Of a stretch of 64,000 bases of DNA, positions 13,601-28,100 are shown one piece after another. A model generated the notes under the pieces. The model was not told the origin of the DNA, made no database searches, and saw nothing but the letters and a program-made list of their open reading frames with translations. The first letter of the stretch is position 1; each line of letters opens with the position of its first letter. The stretch lies in assembly GCF_001640805.2 (NCBI RefSeq), contig NC_066838.1, positions 15,738,763-15,802,762 of the forward strand. Direction: 5' to 3'. The position numbers were made by a program, and so were the translations under genes. This DNA is from Lates calcarifer (taxonomy: Eukaryota > Chordata > Actinopteri > Centropomidae).

Positions 13601-16600
13601 GGTGAAAAATCTGGACCTGAAATTTTGACATTTTTCGCTCCAAACGATGACCCGCCGCCTGTCGCCGATATCAAAAATTGTGGTGTCAAGTTTTTCAAAG
13701 AATTGACTCAAAACCTGTCCAAATCCACTTGAAATGTGCTAAAACATGCCCTGAGTCATTTTCAGCCCTGAGTCATTTTTAGGTGAAAAATCTGGACCTG
13801 AAATTTTGACATTTTTCGCTCCAAACGATGACCCGCCGCCTGTCGCCGATATCAAAAATTGTGGTGTCAAGTTTTTCAAAGAATTGACTCAAAACCTGTC
13901 CAAATCCACTTGAAATGTGCTAAAACATGCCCCTGAGTCATTTTTAGGTGAAAAATCTGGACCTGAAATTTTGACATTTTTCGCTCCAAACGATGACCCG
14001 CCGCCTGTCGCCGATATCAAAAATTGTGGTGTCAAGTTTTTCAAAGAATTGACTCAAAACCTGTCCAAATCCACTTGAAATGTGCTAAAACATGCCCCTG
14101 AGTCATTTTACAGGCCCTGAGTCATTTTTAGGTGAAAAATCTGGACCTGAAATTTTGACATTTTTCGCTCCAAACGATGACCCGCCGCCTGTCGCCGATA
14201 TCAAAAATTGTGGTGTCAAGTTTTTCAAAGAATTGACTCAAAACCTGTCCAAATCCACTTGAAATGTGCTAAAACATGCCCCTGAGTCATTTTTAGGTGA
14301 AAAATCTGGACCTGAAATTTTGACATTTTTCGCTCCAAACGATGACCCGCCGCCTGTCGCCGATATCAAAAATTGTGGTGTCAAGTTTTTCAAAGAATTG
14401 ACTCAAAACCTGTCCAAATCCACTTGAAATGTGCTAAAACATGCCCCTGAGTCATTTTTAGGTGAAAAATCTGGACCTGAAATTTTGACATTTTTCGCTC
14501 CAAACGATGACCCGCCGCCTGTCGCCGATATCAAAAATTGTGGTGTCAAGTTTTTCAAAGAATTGACTCAAAACCTGTCCAAATCCACTTGAAATGTGCT
14601 AAAACATGCCCCTGAGTCATTTTTAGGTGAAAAATCTGGACCTGAAATTTTGACATTTTTCGCTCCAAACGATGACCCGCCGCCTGTCGCCGATATCAAA
14701 AATTGTGGTGTCAAGTTTTTCAAAGAATTGACTCAAAACCTGTCCAAATCCACTTGAAATGTGCTAAAACATGCCCCTGAGTCATTTTTAGGTGAAAAAT
14801 CTGGACCTGAAATTTTGACATTTTTCGCTCCAAACGATGACCCGCCGCCTGTCGCCGATATCAAAAATTGTGGTGTCAAGTTTTTCAAAGAATTGACTCA
14901 AAACCTGTCCAAATCCACTTGAAATGTGCTAAAACATGCCCCATGGTGAGTCATTTTTAGGTGAAAAATCTGGACCTGAAATTTTGACATTTTTCACTCC
15001 AAACGATGACCCGCCGCCTGTCGCCGATATCAAAAATTGTGGTGTCAAGTTTTTCAAAGAATTCACTCAAAACCTGTCCAAATCCACTTCAAATGTAATA
15101 AAACATGCCCCTGAGTCATTTTTAGGTGAAAAATCTGGACCTGAAATTTTGACATTTTTCACTCCAAACGATGACCCGCCGCCTGTCGCCGATATCAAAA
15201 ATTGTGGTGTCAAGTTTTTCAAAGAATTCACTCAAAACCTGTCCAAATCCACTTCAAATGTATAAAACATGCCCTGAGTCATTTTTAGGTGAAAAATCTG
15301 GATGAAATTTTGACATTTTTCACTCCAAACGATGACCGCCGCCTGTCGCCGATATCAAAAATTGTGGTGTCAAGTTTTTCAAAGAATTCACTCAAAACCT
15401 GTCCAAATCCACTTCAAATGTAATAAAACATGCCCCTGAGTCATTTTTAGGTGAAAAATCTGGACCTGAAATTTTGACATTTTTCGCTCCAAACGATGAC
15501 CCGCCGCCTGTCGCCGATATCAAAAATTGTGGTGTCAAGTTTTTCAAAGAATTGACTCAAAACCTGTCCAAATCCACTTGAAATGTGCTAAAACATGCCC
15601 TGAGTCATTTTACAGCCCCTGAGTCATTTTTAGGTGAAAAATCTGGACCTGAAATTTTGACATTTTTCGCTCCAAACGATGACCCGCCGCCTGTCGCCGA
15701 TATCAAAATTGTGGTGTCAAGTTTTTCAAAGAATTGACTCAAAACCTGTCCAAATCCACTTGAAATGTGCTAAAACATGCCCCTGAGTCATTTTTAGGTG
15801 AAAAATCTGGACCTGAAATTTTGACATTTTTCGCTCCAAACGATGACCCGCCGCCTGTCGCCGATATCAAAAATTGTGGTGTCAAGTTTTTCAAAGAATT
15901 GACTCAAAACCTGTCCAAATCCACTTGAAATGTGCTAAAACATGCCCCTGAGTCATTTTTAGGTGAAAAATCTGGACCTGAAATTTTGACATTTTTCGCT
16001 CCAAACGATGACCCGCCGCCTGTCGCCGATATCAAAAATTGTGGTGTCAAGTTTTTCAAAGAATTGACTCAAAACCTGTCCAAATCCACTTGAAATGTGC
16101 TAAAACATGCCCCTGAGTCATTTTTACAGCCCTGAGTCATTTTTAGGTGAAAAATCTGGACCTGAAATTTTGACATTTTTCGCTCCAAACGATGACCCGC
16201 CGCCTGTCGCCGATATCAAAAATTGTGGTGTCAAGTTTTTCAAAGAATTGACTCAAAACCTGTCCAAATCCACTTGAAATGTGCTAAAACATGCCCCTGA
16301 GTCATTTTTAGGTGAAAAATCTGGACCTGAAATTTTGACATTTTTCGCTCCAAACGATGACCCGCCGCCTGTCGCCGATATCAAAAATTGTGGTGTCAAG
16401 TTTTTCAAAGAATTGACTCAAAACCTGTCCAAATCCACTTGAAATGTGCTAAAACATGCCCTGAGTCATTTTACTGAGTCATTTTTAGGTGAAAAATCTG
16501 GACCTGAAATTTTGACATTTTTCGCTCCAAACGATGACCCGCCGCCTGTCGCCGATATCAAAAATTGTGGTGTCAAGTTTTTCAAAGAATTGACTCAAAA

Positions 16601-19320
16601 CCTGTCCAAATCCACTTGAAATGTGCTAAAACATGCCCCTGAGTCATTTTTAGGTGAAAAATCTGGACCTGAAATTTTGACATTTTTCGCTCCAAACGAT
16701 GACCCGCCGCCTGTCGCCGATATCAAAAATTGTGGTGTCAAGTTTTTCAAAGAATTGACTCAAAACCTGTCCAAATCCACTTGAAATGTGCTAAAACATG
16801 CCCCTGAGTCATTTTTAGGTGAAAAATCTGGACCTGAAATTTTGACATTTTTCGCTCCAAACGATGACCCGCCGCCTGTCGCCGATATCAAAAATTGTGG
16901 TGTCAAGTTTTTCAAAGAATTCGACTCAAAACCTGTCCAAATCCACTTGCAAATGTAGCTAAAACATGCCCCTGAGTCATTTTTAGGTGAAAAATCTGGA
17001 CCTGAAATTTTGACATTTTTCGCTCCAAACGATGACCCGCCGCCTGTCGCCGATATCAAAAATTGTGGTGTCAAGTTTTTCAAAGAATTCACTCAAAACC
17101 TGTCCAAATCCACTTCAAATGTGATAAAACATGCCCCTGAGTCATTTTTAGGTGAAAAATCTGGACCTGAAATTTTGACATTTTTCGCTCCAAACGATGA
17201 CCCGCCGCCTGTCGCCGATATCAAAAATTGTGGTGTCAAGTTTTTCAAAGAATTCGACTCAAAACCTGTCCAAATCCACTTCGAAATGTGCATAAAACAT
17301 GCCCTGAGTCATTTTTAGGTGAAAAATCTGGACCTGAAATTTTGACATTTTTCGCTCCAAACGATGACCCGCCGCCTGTCGCCGATATCAAAAATTGTGG
17401 TGTCAAGTTTTTCAAAGAATTGACTCAAAACCTGTCCAAATCCACTTGAAATGTAATAAAACATGCCCCTGAGTCATTTTTAGGTGAAAAATCTGGACCT
17501 GAAATTTTGACATTTTTCGCTCCAAACGATGACCCGCCGCCTGTCGCCGATATCAAAAATTGTGGTGTCAAGTTTTTCAAAGAATTCACTCAAAACCTGT
17601 CCAAATCCACTTCAAATGTACATAAAACATGCCCCTGAGTCATTTTTTAGGTGAAAAATCTGGAACCTGAAATTTTGACATTTTTCGCTCCAAACGATGA
17701 CCCGCCGCCTGTCGCCGATATCAAAAATTGTGGTGTCAAGTTTTTCAAAGAATTCACTCAAAACCTGTCCAAATCCACTTCAAATGTAACTAAAACATGC
17801 CCCTGAGTCATTTTTAGGTGAAAAATCTGGACCTGAAATTTTGACATTTTTCGCTCCAAACGATGACCCGCCGCCTGTCGCCGATATCAAAAATTGTGGT
17901 GTCAAGTTTTTCAAAGAATTCACTCAAAACCTGTCCAAATCCACTTCAAATGTAACTAAAACATGCCCCTGAGTCATTTTTAGGTGAAAAATCTGGACCT
18001 GAAATTTTGACATTTTTCGCTCCAAACGATGACCCGCCGCCTGTCGCCGATATCAAAAATTGTGGTGTCAAGTTTTTCAAAGAATTCACTCAAAACCTGT
18101 CCAAATCCACTTCAAATGTGAATAAAACATGCCCCCTGAGTCATTTTTAGGTGAAAAATCTGGACCTGAAATTTTGACATTTTTCGCTCCAAACGATGAC
18201 CCGCCGCCTGTCGCCGATATCAAAAATTGTGGTGTCAAGTTTTTCAAAGAATTCACTCAAAACCTGTCCAAATCCACTTCAAATGTAATAAAACATGCCC
18301 CTGAGTCATTTTTAGGTGAAAAATCTGGACCTGAAATTTTGACATTTTTCGCTCCAAACGATGACCCGCCGCCTGTCGCCGATATCAAAAATTGTGGTGT
18401 CAAGTTTTTCAAAGAATTCACTCAAAACCTGTCCAAATCCACTTCAAATGTAAAACATGCCCTGAGTCATTTTACATGCCCCTGAGTCATTTTTAGGTGA
18501 AAAATCTGGACCTGAAATTTTGACATTTTTCGCTCCAAACGATGACCCGCCGCCTGTCGCCGATATCAAAAATTGTGGTGTCAAGTTTTTCAAAGAATTC
18601 ACTCAAAACCTGTCCAAATCCACTTCAAATGTAATAAAACATGCCCCTGAGTCATTTTTAGGTGAAAAATCTGGACCTGAAATTTTGACATTTTTCGACT
18701 CCAAACGATGACCCGCCGCCTGTCGCCGATATCAAAAATTGGTGGTGTCAAGTTTTTCAAAGAATTCACTCAAAACCTGTCCAAATCCACTTCAAATGTA
18801 ATAAAACATGCCCCTGAGTCATTTTTAGGTGAAAAATCTGGACCTGAAATTTTGACATTTTTCAGCTCCAAACGATGACCCGCCGCCTGTCGCCGATATC
18901 AAAAATTGTGGTGTCAAGTTTTTCAAAGAATTCACTCAAAACCTGTCCAAATCCACTTCAAATGTAATAAAACATGCCCCTGAGTCATTTTTAGGTGAAA
19001 AATCTGGACCTGAAATTTTGACATTTTTCAGCTCCAAACGATGACCCGCCGCCTGTCGCCGATATCAAAAATTGTGGTGTCAAGTTTTTCAAAGAATTCA
19101 CTCAAAACCTGTCCAAATCCACTTCAAATGTAATAAAACATGCCCCTGAGTCATTTTTAGGTGAAAAATCTGGAACCTGAAATTTTGACATTTTTCGCTC
19201 CAAACGATGACCCGCCGCCTGTCGCCGATATCAAAAATTGTGGTGTCAAGTTTTTCAAAGAATTCACTCAAAACCTGTCCAAATCCACTTCAAATGTAAT
19301 AAACATGCCCCTGAGTCATT
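7601..19320 (+). repeat. Satellite block B: TGAGTCA / GGACCTGAA subfamily, indel-rich
   Basis: The junction motif switches to TGAGTCA at about 7602. GGACCTGAA appears from about 8290 and TTCGCTCC from about 8655. Between about 9880 and 17450 a sub-variant predominates, with GAATTGACTC (EcoRI site lost) and TTGAAATGTGCTAAAAC (AATAAA lost), mixed with ordinary units. One-base indels are much denser here than elsewhere and fall at the subfamily-diagnostic positions. The frame is broken repeatedly, so nothing is preserved as protein. Confidence 0.92.
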
Positions 19321-22300
19321 TTTAGGTGAAAAATCTGGAACGTGAAATTTTGACATTTTTCACTCCAAACGATGACCCGCCGCCTGTCGCCGATATCAAA
19401 AATTGTGGTGTCAAGTTTTTCAAAGAATTCACTCAAAACCTGTCCAAATCCACTTCAAATGTAATAAAACATGCCCCTGAGTCATTTTTAGGTGAAAAAT
19501 CTGGAAGTGAAATTTTGACATTTTTCACTCCAAACGATGACCCGCCGCCTGTCGCCGATATCAAAAATTGTGGTGTCAAGTTTTTCAAAGAATTCACTCA
19601 AAACCTGTCCAAATCCACTTCAAATGTAATAAAACATGCCCCTGAGTCATTTTTAGGTGAAAAATCTGGAAGTGAAATTTTGACATTTTTCACTCCAAAC
19701 GATGACCCGCCGCCTGTCGCCGATATCAAAAATTGTGGTGTCAAGTTTTTCAAAGAATTCACTCAAAACCTGTCCAAATCCACTTCAAATGTAATAAAAC
19801 ATGCCCCTGAGTCATTTTTAGGTGAAAAATCTGGAAGTGAAATTTTGACATTTTTCACTCCAAACGATGACCCGCCGCCTGTCGCCGATATCAAAAATTG
19901 TGGTGTCAAGTTTTTCAAAGAATTCACTCAAAACCTGTCCAAATCCACTTCAAATGTAATAAAACATGCCCCTGAGTCATTTTTAGGTGAAAAATCTGGA
20001 AGTGAAATTTTGACATTTTTCACTCCAAACGATGACCCGCCGCCTGTCGCCGATATCAAAAATTGTGGTGTCAAGTTTTTCAAAGAATTCACTCAAAACC
20101 TGTCCAAATCCACTTCAAATGTAATAAAACATGCCTCTGAGTCATTTTTAGGTGAAAAATCTGGAAGTGAAATTTTGACATTTTTCACTCCAAACGATGA
20201 CCCGCCGCCTGTCGCCGATATCAAAAATTGTGGTGTCAAGTTTTTCAAAGAATTCACTCAAAACCTGTCCAAATCCACTTCAAATGTAATAAAACATGCC
20301 TCTGAGTCATTTTAATGCTGAGTCATTTTTAGGTGAAAAATCTGGAAGTGAAATTTTGACATTTTTCACTCCAAACGATGACCCGCCGCCTGTCGCCGAT
20401 ATCAAAAAATTGTGGTGTCAAGTTTTTCAAAGAATTCACTCAAAACCTGTCCAAATCCACTTCAAATGTAATAAAACATGCCCCTGAGTCATTTTTAGGT
20501 GAAAAATCTGGAAGTGAAATTTTGACATTTTTCACTCCAAACGATGACCCGCCGCCTGTCGCCGATATCAAAAATTGTGGTGTCAAGTTTTTCAAAGAAT
20601 TCACTCAAAACCTGTCCAAATCCACTTCAAATGTAATAAAACATGCCCCTGAGTCATTTTTAGGTGAAAAATCTGGAAGTGAAATTTTGACATTTTTCAC
20701 TCCAAACGATGACCCGCCGCCTGTCGCCGATATCAAAAATTGTGGTGTCAAGTTTTTCAAAGAATTCACTCAAAACCTGTCCAAATCCACTTCAAATGTA
20801 ATAAAACATGCCCCTGAGTCATTTTTAGGTGAAAAATCTGGAAGTGAAATTTTGACATTTTTCACTCCAAACGATGACCCGCCGCCTGTCGCCGATATCA
20901 AAAATTGTGGTGTCAAGTTTTTCAAAGAATTCACTCAAAACCTGTCCAAATCCACTTCAAATGTAATAAAACATGCCCCTGAGTCATTTTTAGGTGAAAA
21001 ATCTGGAAGTGAAATTTTGACATTTTTCACTCCAAACGATGACCCGCCGCCTGTCGCCGATATCAAAAATTGTGGTGTCAAGTTTTTCAAAGAATTCACT
21101 CAAAACCTGTCCAAATCCACTTCAAATGTAATAAAACATGCCCCTGAGTCATTTTTAGGTGAAAAATCTGGAAGTGAAATTTTGACATTTTTCACTCCAA
21201 ACGATGACCCGCCGCCTGTCGCCGATATCAAAAATTGTGGTGTCAAGTTTTTCAAAGAATTCACTCAAAACCTGTCCAAATCCACTTCAAATGTAATAAA
21301 ACATGCCCCTGAGTCATTTTTAGGTGAAAAATCTGGAAGTGAAATTTTGACATTTTTCACTCCAAACGATGACCCGCCGCCTGTCGCCGATATCAAAAAT
21401 TGTGGTGTCAAGTTTTTCAAAGAATTCACTCAAAACCTGTCCAAATCCACTTCAAATGTAATAAAACATGCCCCTGAGTCATTTTTAGGTGAAAAATCTG
21501 GAAGTGAAATTTTGACATTTTTCACTCCAAACGATGACCCGCCGCCTGTCGCCGATATCAAAAATTGTGGTGTCAAGTTTTTCAAAGAATTCACTCAAAA
21601 CCTGTCCAAATCCACTTCAAATGTAATAAAACATGCCCCTGAGTCATTTTTAGGTGAAAAATCTGGAAGTGAAATTTTGACATTTTTCACTCCAAACGAT
21701 GACCCGCCGCCTGTCGCCGATATCAAAAATTGTGGTGTCAAGTTTTTCAAAGAATTCACTCAAAACCTGTCCAAATCCACTTCAAATGTAATAAAACATC
21801 TGAGTCATTCTACATGAGTCATTTTTAGGTGAAAAATCTGGAAGTGAAATTTTGACATTTTTCACTCCAAACGATGACCCGCCGCCTGTCGCCGATATCA
21901 AAAATTGTGGTGTCAAGTTTTTCAAAGAATTCACTCAAAACCTGTCCAAATCCACTTCAAATGTAATAAAACATGCCCCTGAGTCATTTTTAGGTGAAAA
22001 ATCTGGAAGTGAAATTTTGACATTTTTCACTCCAAACGATGACCCGCCGCCTGTCGCCGATATCAAAAATTGTGGTGTCAAGTTTTTCAAAGAATTCACT
22101 CAAAACCTGTCCAAATCCACTTCAAATGTAATAAAACATGCCCCTGAGTCATTTTTAGGTGAAAAATCTGGACTGAAATTTTGACATTTTTCACTCCAAA
22201 CGATGACCCGCCGCCTGTCGCCGATATCAAAAATTGTGGTGTCAAGTTTTTCAAAGAATTCACTCAAAACCTGTCCAAATCCACTTCAAATGTAATAAAA

Positions 22301-25140
22301 CATGCCCTGAGTCATTTTTAGGTGAAAAATCTGGACTGAAATTTTGACATTTTTCACTCCAAACGATGACCCGCCGCCTGTCGCCGATATCAAAAATTGT
22401 GGTGTCAAGTTTTTCAAAGAATTCACTCAAAACCTGTCCAAATCCACTTCAAATGTAATAAAACATGCCCCTGAGTCATTTTTAGGTGAAAAATCTGGAG
22501 CTGAAATTTTGACATTTTTCACTCCAAACGATGACCCGCCGCCTGTCGCCGATATCAAAAATTGTGGTGTCAAGTTTTTCAAAGAATTCACTCAAAACCT
22601 GTCCAAATCCACTTCAAATGTAATAAAACATGCCGACATCTCTGCTGAGTCATTTTTAGGTGAAAAATCTGGAAGTGAAATTTTGACATTTTTCACTCCA
22701 AACGATGACCCGCCGCCTGTCGCCGATATCAAAAATTGTGGTGTCAAGTTTTTCAAAGAATTCACTCAAAACCTGTCCAAATCCACTTCAAATGTAATAA
22801 AACATGCCCCTGAGTCATTTTTAGGTGAAAAATCTGGAAGTGAAATTTTGACATTTTTCACTCCAAACGATGACCCGCCGCCTGTCGCCGATATCAAAAA
22901 TTGTGGTGTCAAGTTTTTCAAAGAATTCACTCAAAACCTGTCCAAATCCACTTCAAATGTAATAAAACATGCCCCTGAGTCATTTTTAGGTGAAAAATCT
23001 GGAAGTGAAATTTTGACATTTTTCACTCCAAACGATGACCCGCCGCCTGTCGCCGATATCAAAAATTGTGGTGTCAAGTTTTTCAAAGAATTCACTCAAA
23101 ACCTGTCCAAATCCACTTCAAATGTAATAAAACATGCCCTCTGAGTCATTTTTAGGTGAAAAATCTGGAAGTGAAATTTTGACATTTTTCACTCCAAACG
23201 ATGACCCGCCGCCTGTCGCCGATATCAAAAATTGTGGTGTCAAGTTTTTCAAAGAATTCACTCAAAACCTGTCCAAATCCACTTCAAATGTAATAAAACA
23301 TGCCCCTGAGTCATTTTTAGGTGAAAAATCTGGAAGTGAAATTTTGACATTTTTCACTCCAAACGATGACCCGCCGCCTGTCGCCGATATCAAAAATTGT
23401 GGTGTCAAGTTTTTCAAAGAATTCACTCAAAACCTGTCCAAATCCACTTCAAATGTAATAAAACATGCCCCTGAGTCATTCATGTCATTTAGGTGAAAAA
23501 TCTGGAAGTGAAATTTTGACATTTTTCACTCCAAACGATGACCCGCCGCCTGTCGCCGATATCAAAAATTGTGGTGTCAAGTTTTTCAAAGAATTCACTC
23601 AAAACCTGTCCAAATCCACTTCAAATGTAATAAAACATGCCCCTGAGTCATTTTTAGGTGAAAAATCTGGAAGTGAAATTTTGACATTTTTCACTCCAAA
23701 CGATGACCCGCCGCCTGTCGCCGATATCAAAAATTGTGGTGTCAAGTTTTTCAAAGAATTCACTCAAAACCTGTCCAAATCCACTTCAAATGTAATAAAA
23801 CATGCCTCCTGAGTCATTTTTAGGTGAAAAATCTGGAAGTGAAATTTTGACATTTTTCACTCCAAACGATGACCCGCCGCCTGTCGCCGATATCAAAAAT
23901 TGTGGTGTCAAGTTTTTCAAAGAATTCACTCAAAACCTGTCCAAATCCACTTCAAATGTAATAAAACATGCCTCCTGAGTCATTTTTAGGTGAAAAATCT
24001 GGAAGTGAAATTTTGACATTTTTCACTCCAAACGATGACCCGCCGCCTGTCGCCGATATCAAAAATTGTGGTGTCAAGTTTTTCAAAGAATTCACTCAAA
24101 ACCTGTCCAAATCCACTTCAAATGTAATAAAACATGCCCCTGAGTCATTTTTAGGTGAAAAATCTGGAAGTGAAATTTTGACATTTTTCACTCCAAACGA
24201 TGACCCGCCGCCTGTCGCCGATATCAAAAATTGTGGTGTCAAGTTTTTCAAAGAATTCACTCAAAACCTGTCCAAATCCACTTCAAATGTAATAAAACAT
24301 GCCTCTCTGGAGTCATTTTTAGGTGAAAAATCTGGAAGTGAAATTTTGACATTTTTCACTCCAAACGATGACCCGCCGCCTGTCGCCGATATCAAAAATT
24401 GTGGTGTCAAGTTTTTCAAAGAATTCACTCAAAACCTGTCCAAATCCACTTCAAATGTAATAAAACATGCCCCCTGAGTCATTTTTAGGTGAAAAATCTG
24501 GAAGTGAAATTTTGACATTTTTCACTCCAAACGATGACCCGCCGCCTGTCGCCGATATCAAAAATTGTGGTGTCAAGTTTTTCAAAGAATTCACTCAAAA
24601 CCTGTCCAAATCCACTTCAAATGTAATAAAACATGCCCCTGAGTCATTTTTAGGTGAAAAATCTGGAAGTGAAATTTTGACATTTTTCACTCCAAACGAT
24701 GACCCGCCGCCTGTCGCCGATATCAAAAATTGTGGTGTCAAGTTTTTCAAAGAATTCACTCAAAACCTGTCCAAATCCACTTCAAATGTAATAAAACATG
24801 CCCCTGAGTCATTTTTAGGTGAAAAATCTGGAAGTGAAATTTTGACATTTTTCACTCCAAACGATGACCCGCCGCCTGTCGCCGATATCAAAAATTGTGG
24901 TGTCAAGTTTTTCAAAGAATTCACTCAAAACCTGTCCAAATCCACTTCAAATGTAATAAAACATGCCCCTGAGTCATTTTTAGGTGAAAAATCTGGAAGT
25001 GAAATTTTGACATTTTTCACTCCAAACGATGACCCGCCGCCTGTCGCCGATATCAAAAATTGTGGTGTCAAGTTTTTTCAAAGAATTCACTCAAAACCTG
25101 TCCAAATCCACTTCAAATGTAATAAAACATGCCCCTGAGT
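19321..25140 (+). repeat. Satellite block C: TGAGTCA / GGAAGTGAA subfamily
   Basis: Homogeneous units with CTGGAAGTGAA and TTCACTCC, GTCGCCGATATC throughout. Boundary unit at 19340 reads GGAACGTGAA. Two units near 22170-22340 have GGACTGAA, and one near 22497 has GGAGCTGAA, so a little mixing with other subfamilies occurs. A unit near 22634 has a foreign-looking junction, GCCGACATCTCTGCTGAGTC. Confidence 0.93.
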
Positions 25141-28100
25141 CATTTTTAGGTGAAAAATCTGGAAGCTGAAATTTTGACATTTTTCACTCCAAACGATGAC
25201 CCCGCCGCCTGTCGCCGATATCAAAAATTGTGGTGTCAAGTTTTTCAAAGAATTCACTCAAAACCTGTCCAAATCCACTTCAAATGTAATAAAACATGCC
25301 CCTGACTCATTTTTAGGTGAAAAATCTGGAAGCTGAAATTTTGACATTTTTCACTCCAAACGATGACCCGCCGCCTGTCGCGGATATCAAAAATTGTGGT
25401 GTCAAGTTTTTTCAAAGAATTCACTCAAAACCTGTCCAAATCCACTTCAAATGTAATAAAACATGCCCCTGATCATTTTACATGCCTGATCATTTTTAGG
25501 TGAAAAATCTGGAGCTGAAATTTTGACATTTTTCACTCCAAACGATGACCCGCCGCCTGTCGCCGATATCAAAAATTGTGGTGTCAAGTTTTTCAAAGAA
25601 TTCACTCAAAACCTGTCCAAATCCACTTCAAATGTAATAAAACATGCCCCTGACGTCATTTTTAGGTGAAAAATCTGGAGCTGAAATTTTGACATTTTTC
25701 ACTCCAAACGATGACCCGCCGCCTGTCGCCGATATCAAAAATTGTGGTGTCAAGTTTTTCAAAGAATTCACTCAAAACCTGTCCAAATCCACTTCAAATG
25801 TAATAAAACATGCCCCTGACATCATTTTTAGGTGAAAAATCTGGAGCTGAAATTTTGACATTTTTCACTCCAAACGATGACCCGCCGCCTGTCGCGGATA
25901 TCAAAAATTGTGGTGTCAAGTTTTTCAAAGAATTCACTCAAAACCTGTCCAAATCCACTTCAAATGTAATAAAACATGCCCCTGACTCATTTTTAGGTGA
26001 AAAATCTGGAGCTGAAATTTTGACATTTTTCACTCCAAACGATGACCCGCCGCCTGTCGCCGATATCAAAAATTGTGGTGTCAAGTTTTTCAAAGAATTC
26101 ACTCAAAACCTGTCCAAATCCACTTCAAATGTAATAAAACATGCCCCTGACTCATTTTTAGGTGAAAAATCTGGAGCTGAAATTTTGACATTTTTCACTC
26201 CAAACGATGACCCGCCGCCTGTCGCGGATATCAAAAATTGTGGTGTCAAGTTTTTCAAAGAATTCACTCAAAACCTGTCCAAATCCACTTCAAATGTAAT
26301 AAAACATGCCCCTGACTCATTTTTAGGTGAAAAATCTGGAGCTGAAATTTTGACATTTTTCACTCCAAACGATGACCCGCCGCCTGTCGCCGGATATCAA
26401 AAATTGTGGTGTCAAGTTTTTCAAAGAATTCACTCAAAACCTGTCCAAATCCACTTCAAATGTAATAAAACATGCCCCTGACTCATTTTTAGGTGAAAAA
26501 TCTGGAGCTGAAATTTTGACATTTTTCACTCCAAACGATGACCCGCCGCCTGTCGCCGATATCAAAAATTGTGGTGTCAAGTTTTTCAAAGAATTCACTC
26601 AAAACCTGTCCAAATCCACTTCAAATGTAATAAAACATGCCCTGATCATTTCACATGCCCCTGACTCATTTTTAGGTGAAAAATCTGGAGCTGAAATTTT
26701 GACATTTTTCACTCCAAACGATGACCCGCCGCCTGTCGCCGATATCAAAAATTGTGGTGTCAAGTTTTTCAAAGAATTCACTCAAAACCTGTCCAAATCC
26801 ACTTCAAATGTAATAAAAACATGCCCCTGACTCATTTTTAGGTGAAAAATCTGGAGCTGAAATTTTGACATTTTTCACTCCAAACGATGACCCGCCGCCT
26901 GTCGCCGATATCAAAAATTGTGGTGTCAAGTTTTTCAAAGAATTCACTCAAAACCTGTCCAAATCCACTTCAAATGTAATAAAACATGCCCCTGACTCAT
27001 TTTTAGGTGAAAAATCTGGAGCTGAAATTTTGACATTTTTCACTCCAAACGATGACCCGCCGCCTGTCGCCGATATCAAAAATTGTGGTGTCAAGTTTTT
27101 CAAAGAATTCACTCAAAACCTGTCCAAATCCACTTCAAATGTAATAAAACATGCCCCTGACTCATTTTTAGGTGAAAAATCTGGAGCTGAAATTTTGACA
27201 TTTTTCACTCCAAACGATGACCCGCCGCCTGTCGCGGATATCAAAAATTGTGGTGTCAAGTTTTTCAAAGAATTCACTCAAAACCTGTCCAAATCCACTT
27301 CAAATGTAATAAAACATGCCCCTGACTCATTTTTAGGTGAAAAATCTGGAGCTGAAATTTTGACATTTTTCACTCCAAACGATGACCCGCCGCCTGTCGC
27401 GGATATCAAAAATTGTGGTGTCAAGTTTTTCAAAGAATTCACTCAAAACCTGTCCAAATCCACTTCAAATGTAATAAAACATGCCCCTGACTCATTTTTA
27501 GGTGAAAAATCTGGAGCTGAAATTTTGACATTTTTCACTCCAAACGATGACCCGCCGCCTGTCGCGGATATCAAAAATTGTGGTGTCAAGTTTTTCAAAG
27601 AATTCACTCAAAACCTGTCCAAATCCACTTCAAATGTAATAAAACATGCCCCTGACTCATTTTTAGGTGAAAAATCTGGAGCTGAAATTTTGACATTTTT
27701 CACTCCAAACGATGACCCGCCGCCTGTCGCGGATATCAAAAATTGTGGTGTCAAGTTTTTCAAAGAATTCACTCAAAACCTGTCCAAATCCACTTCAAAT
27801 GTAATAAAACATGCCCCTGACTCATTTTTAGGTGAAAAATCTGGAGCTGAAATTTTGACATTTTTCACTCCAAACGATGACCCGCCGCCTGTCGCGGATA
27901 TCAAAAATTGTGGTGTCAAGTTTTTCAAAGAATTCACTCAAAACCTGTCCAAATCCACTTCAAATGTAATAAAACATGCCCCTGACTCATTTTTAGGTGA
28001 AAAATCTGGAGCTGAAATTTTGACATTTTTCACTCCAAACGATGACCCGCCGCCTGTCGCGGATATCAAAAATTGTGGTGTCAAGTTTTTCAAAGAATTC

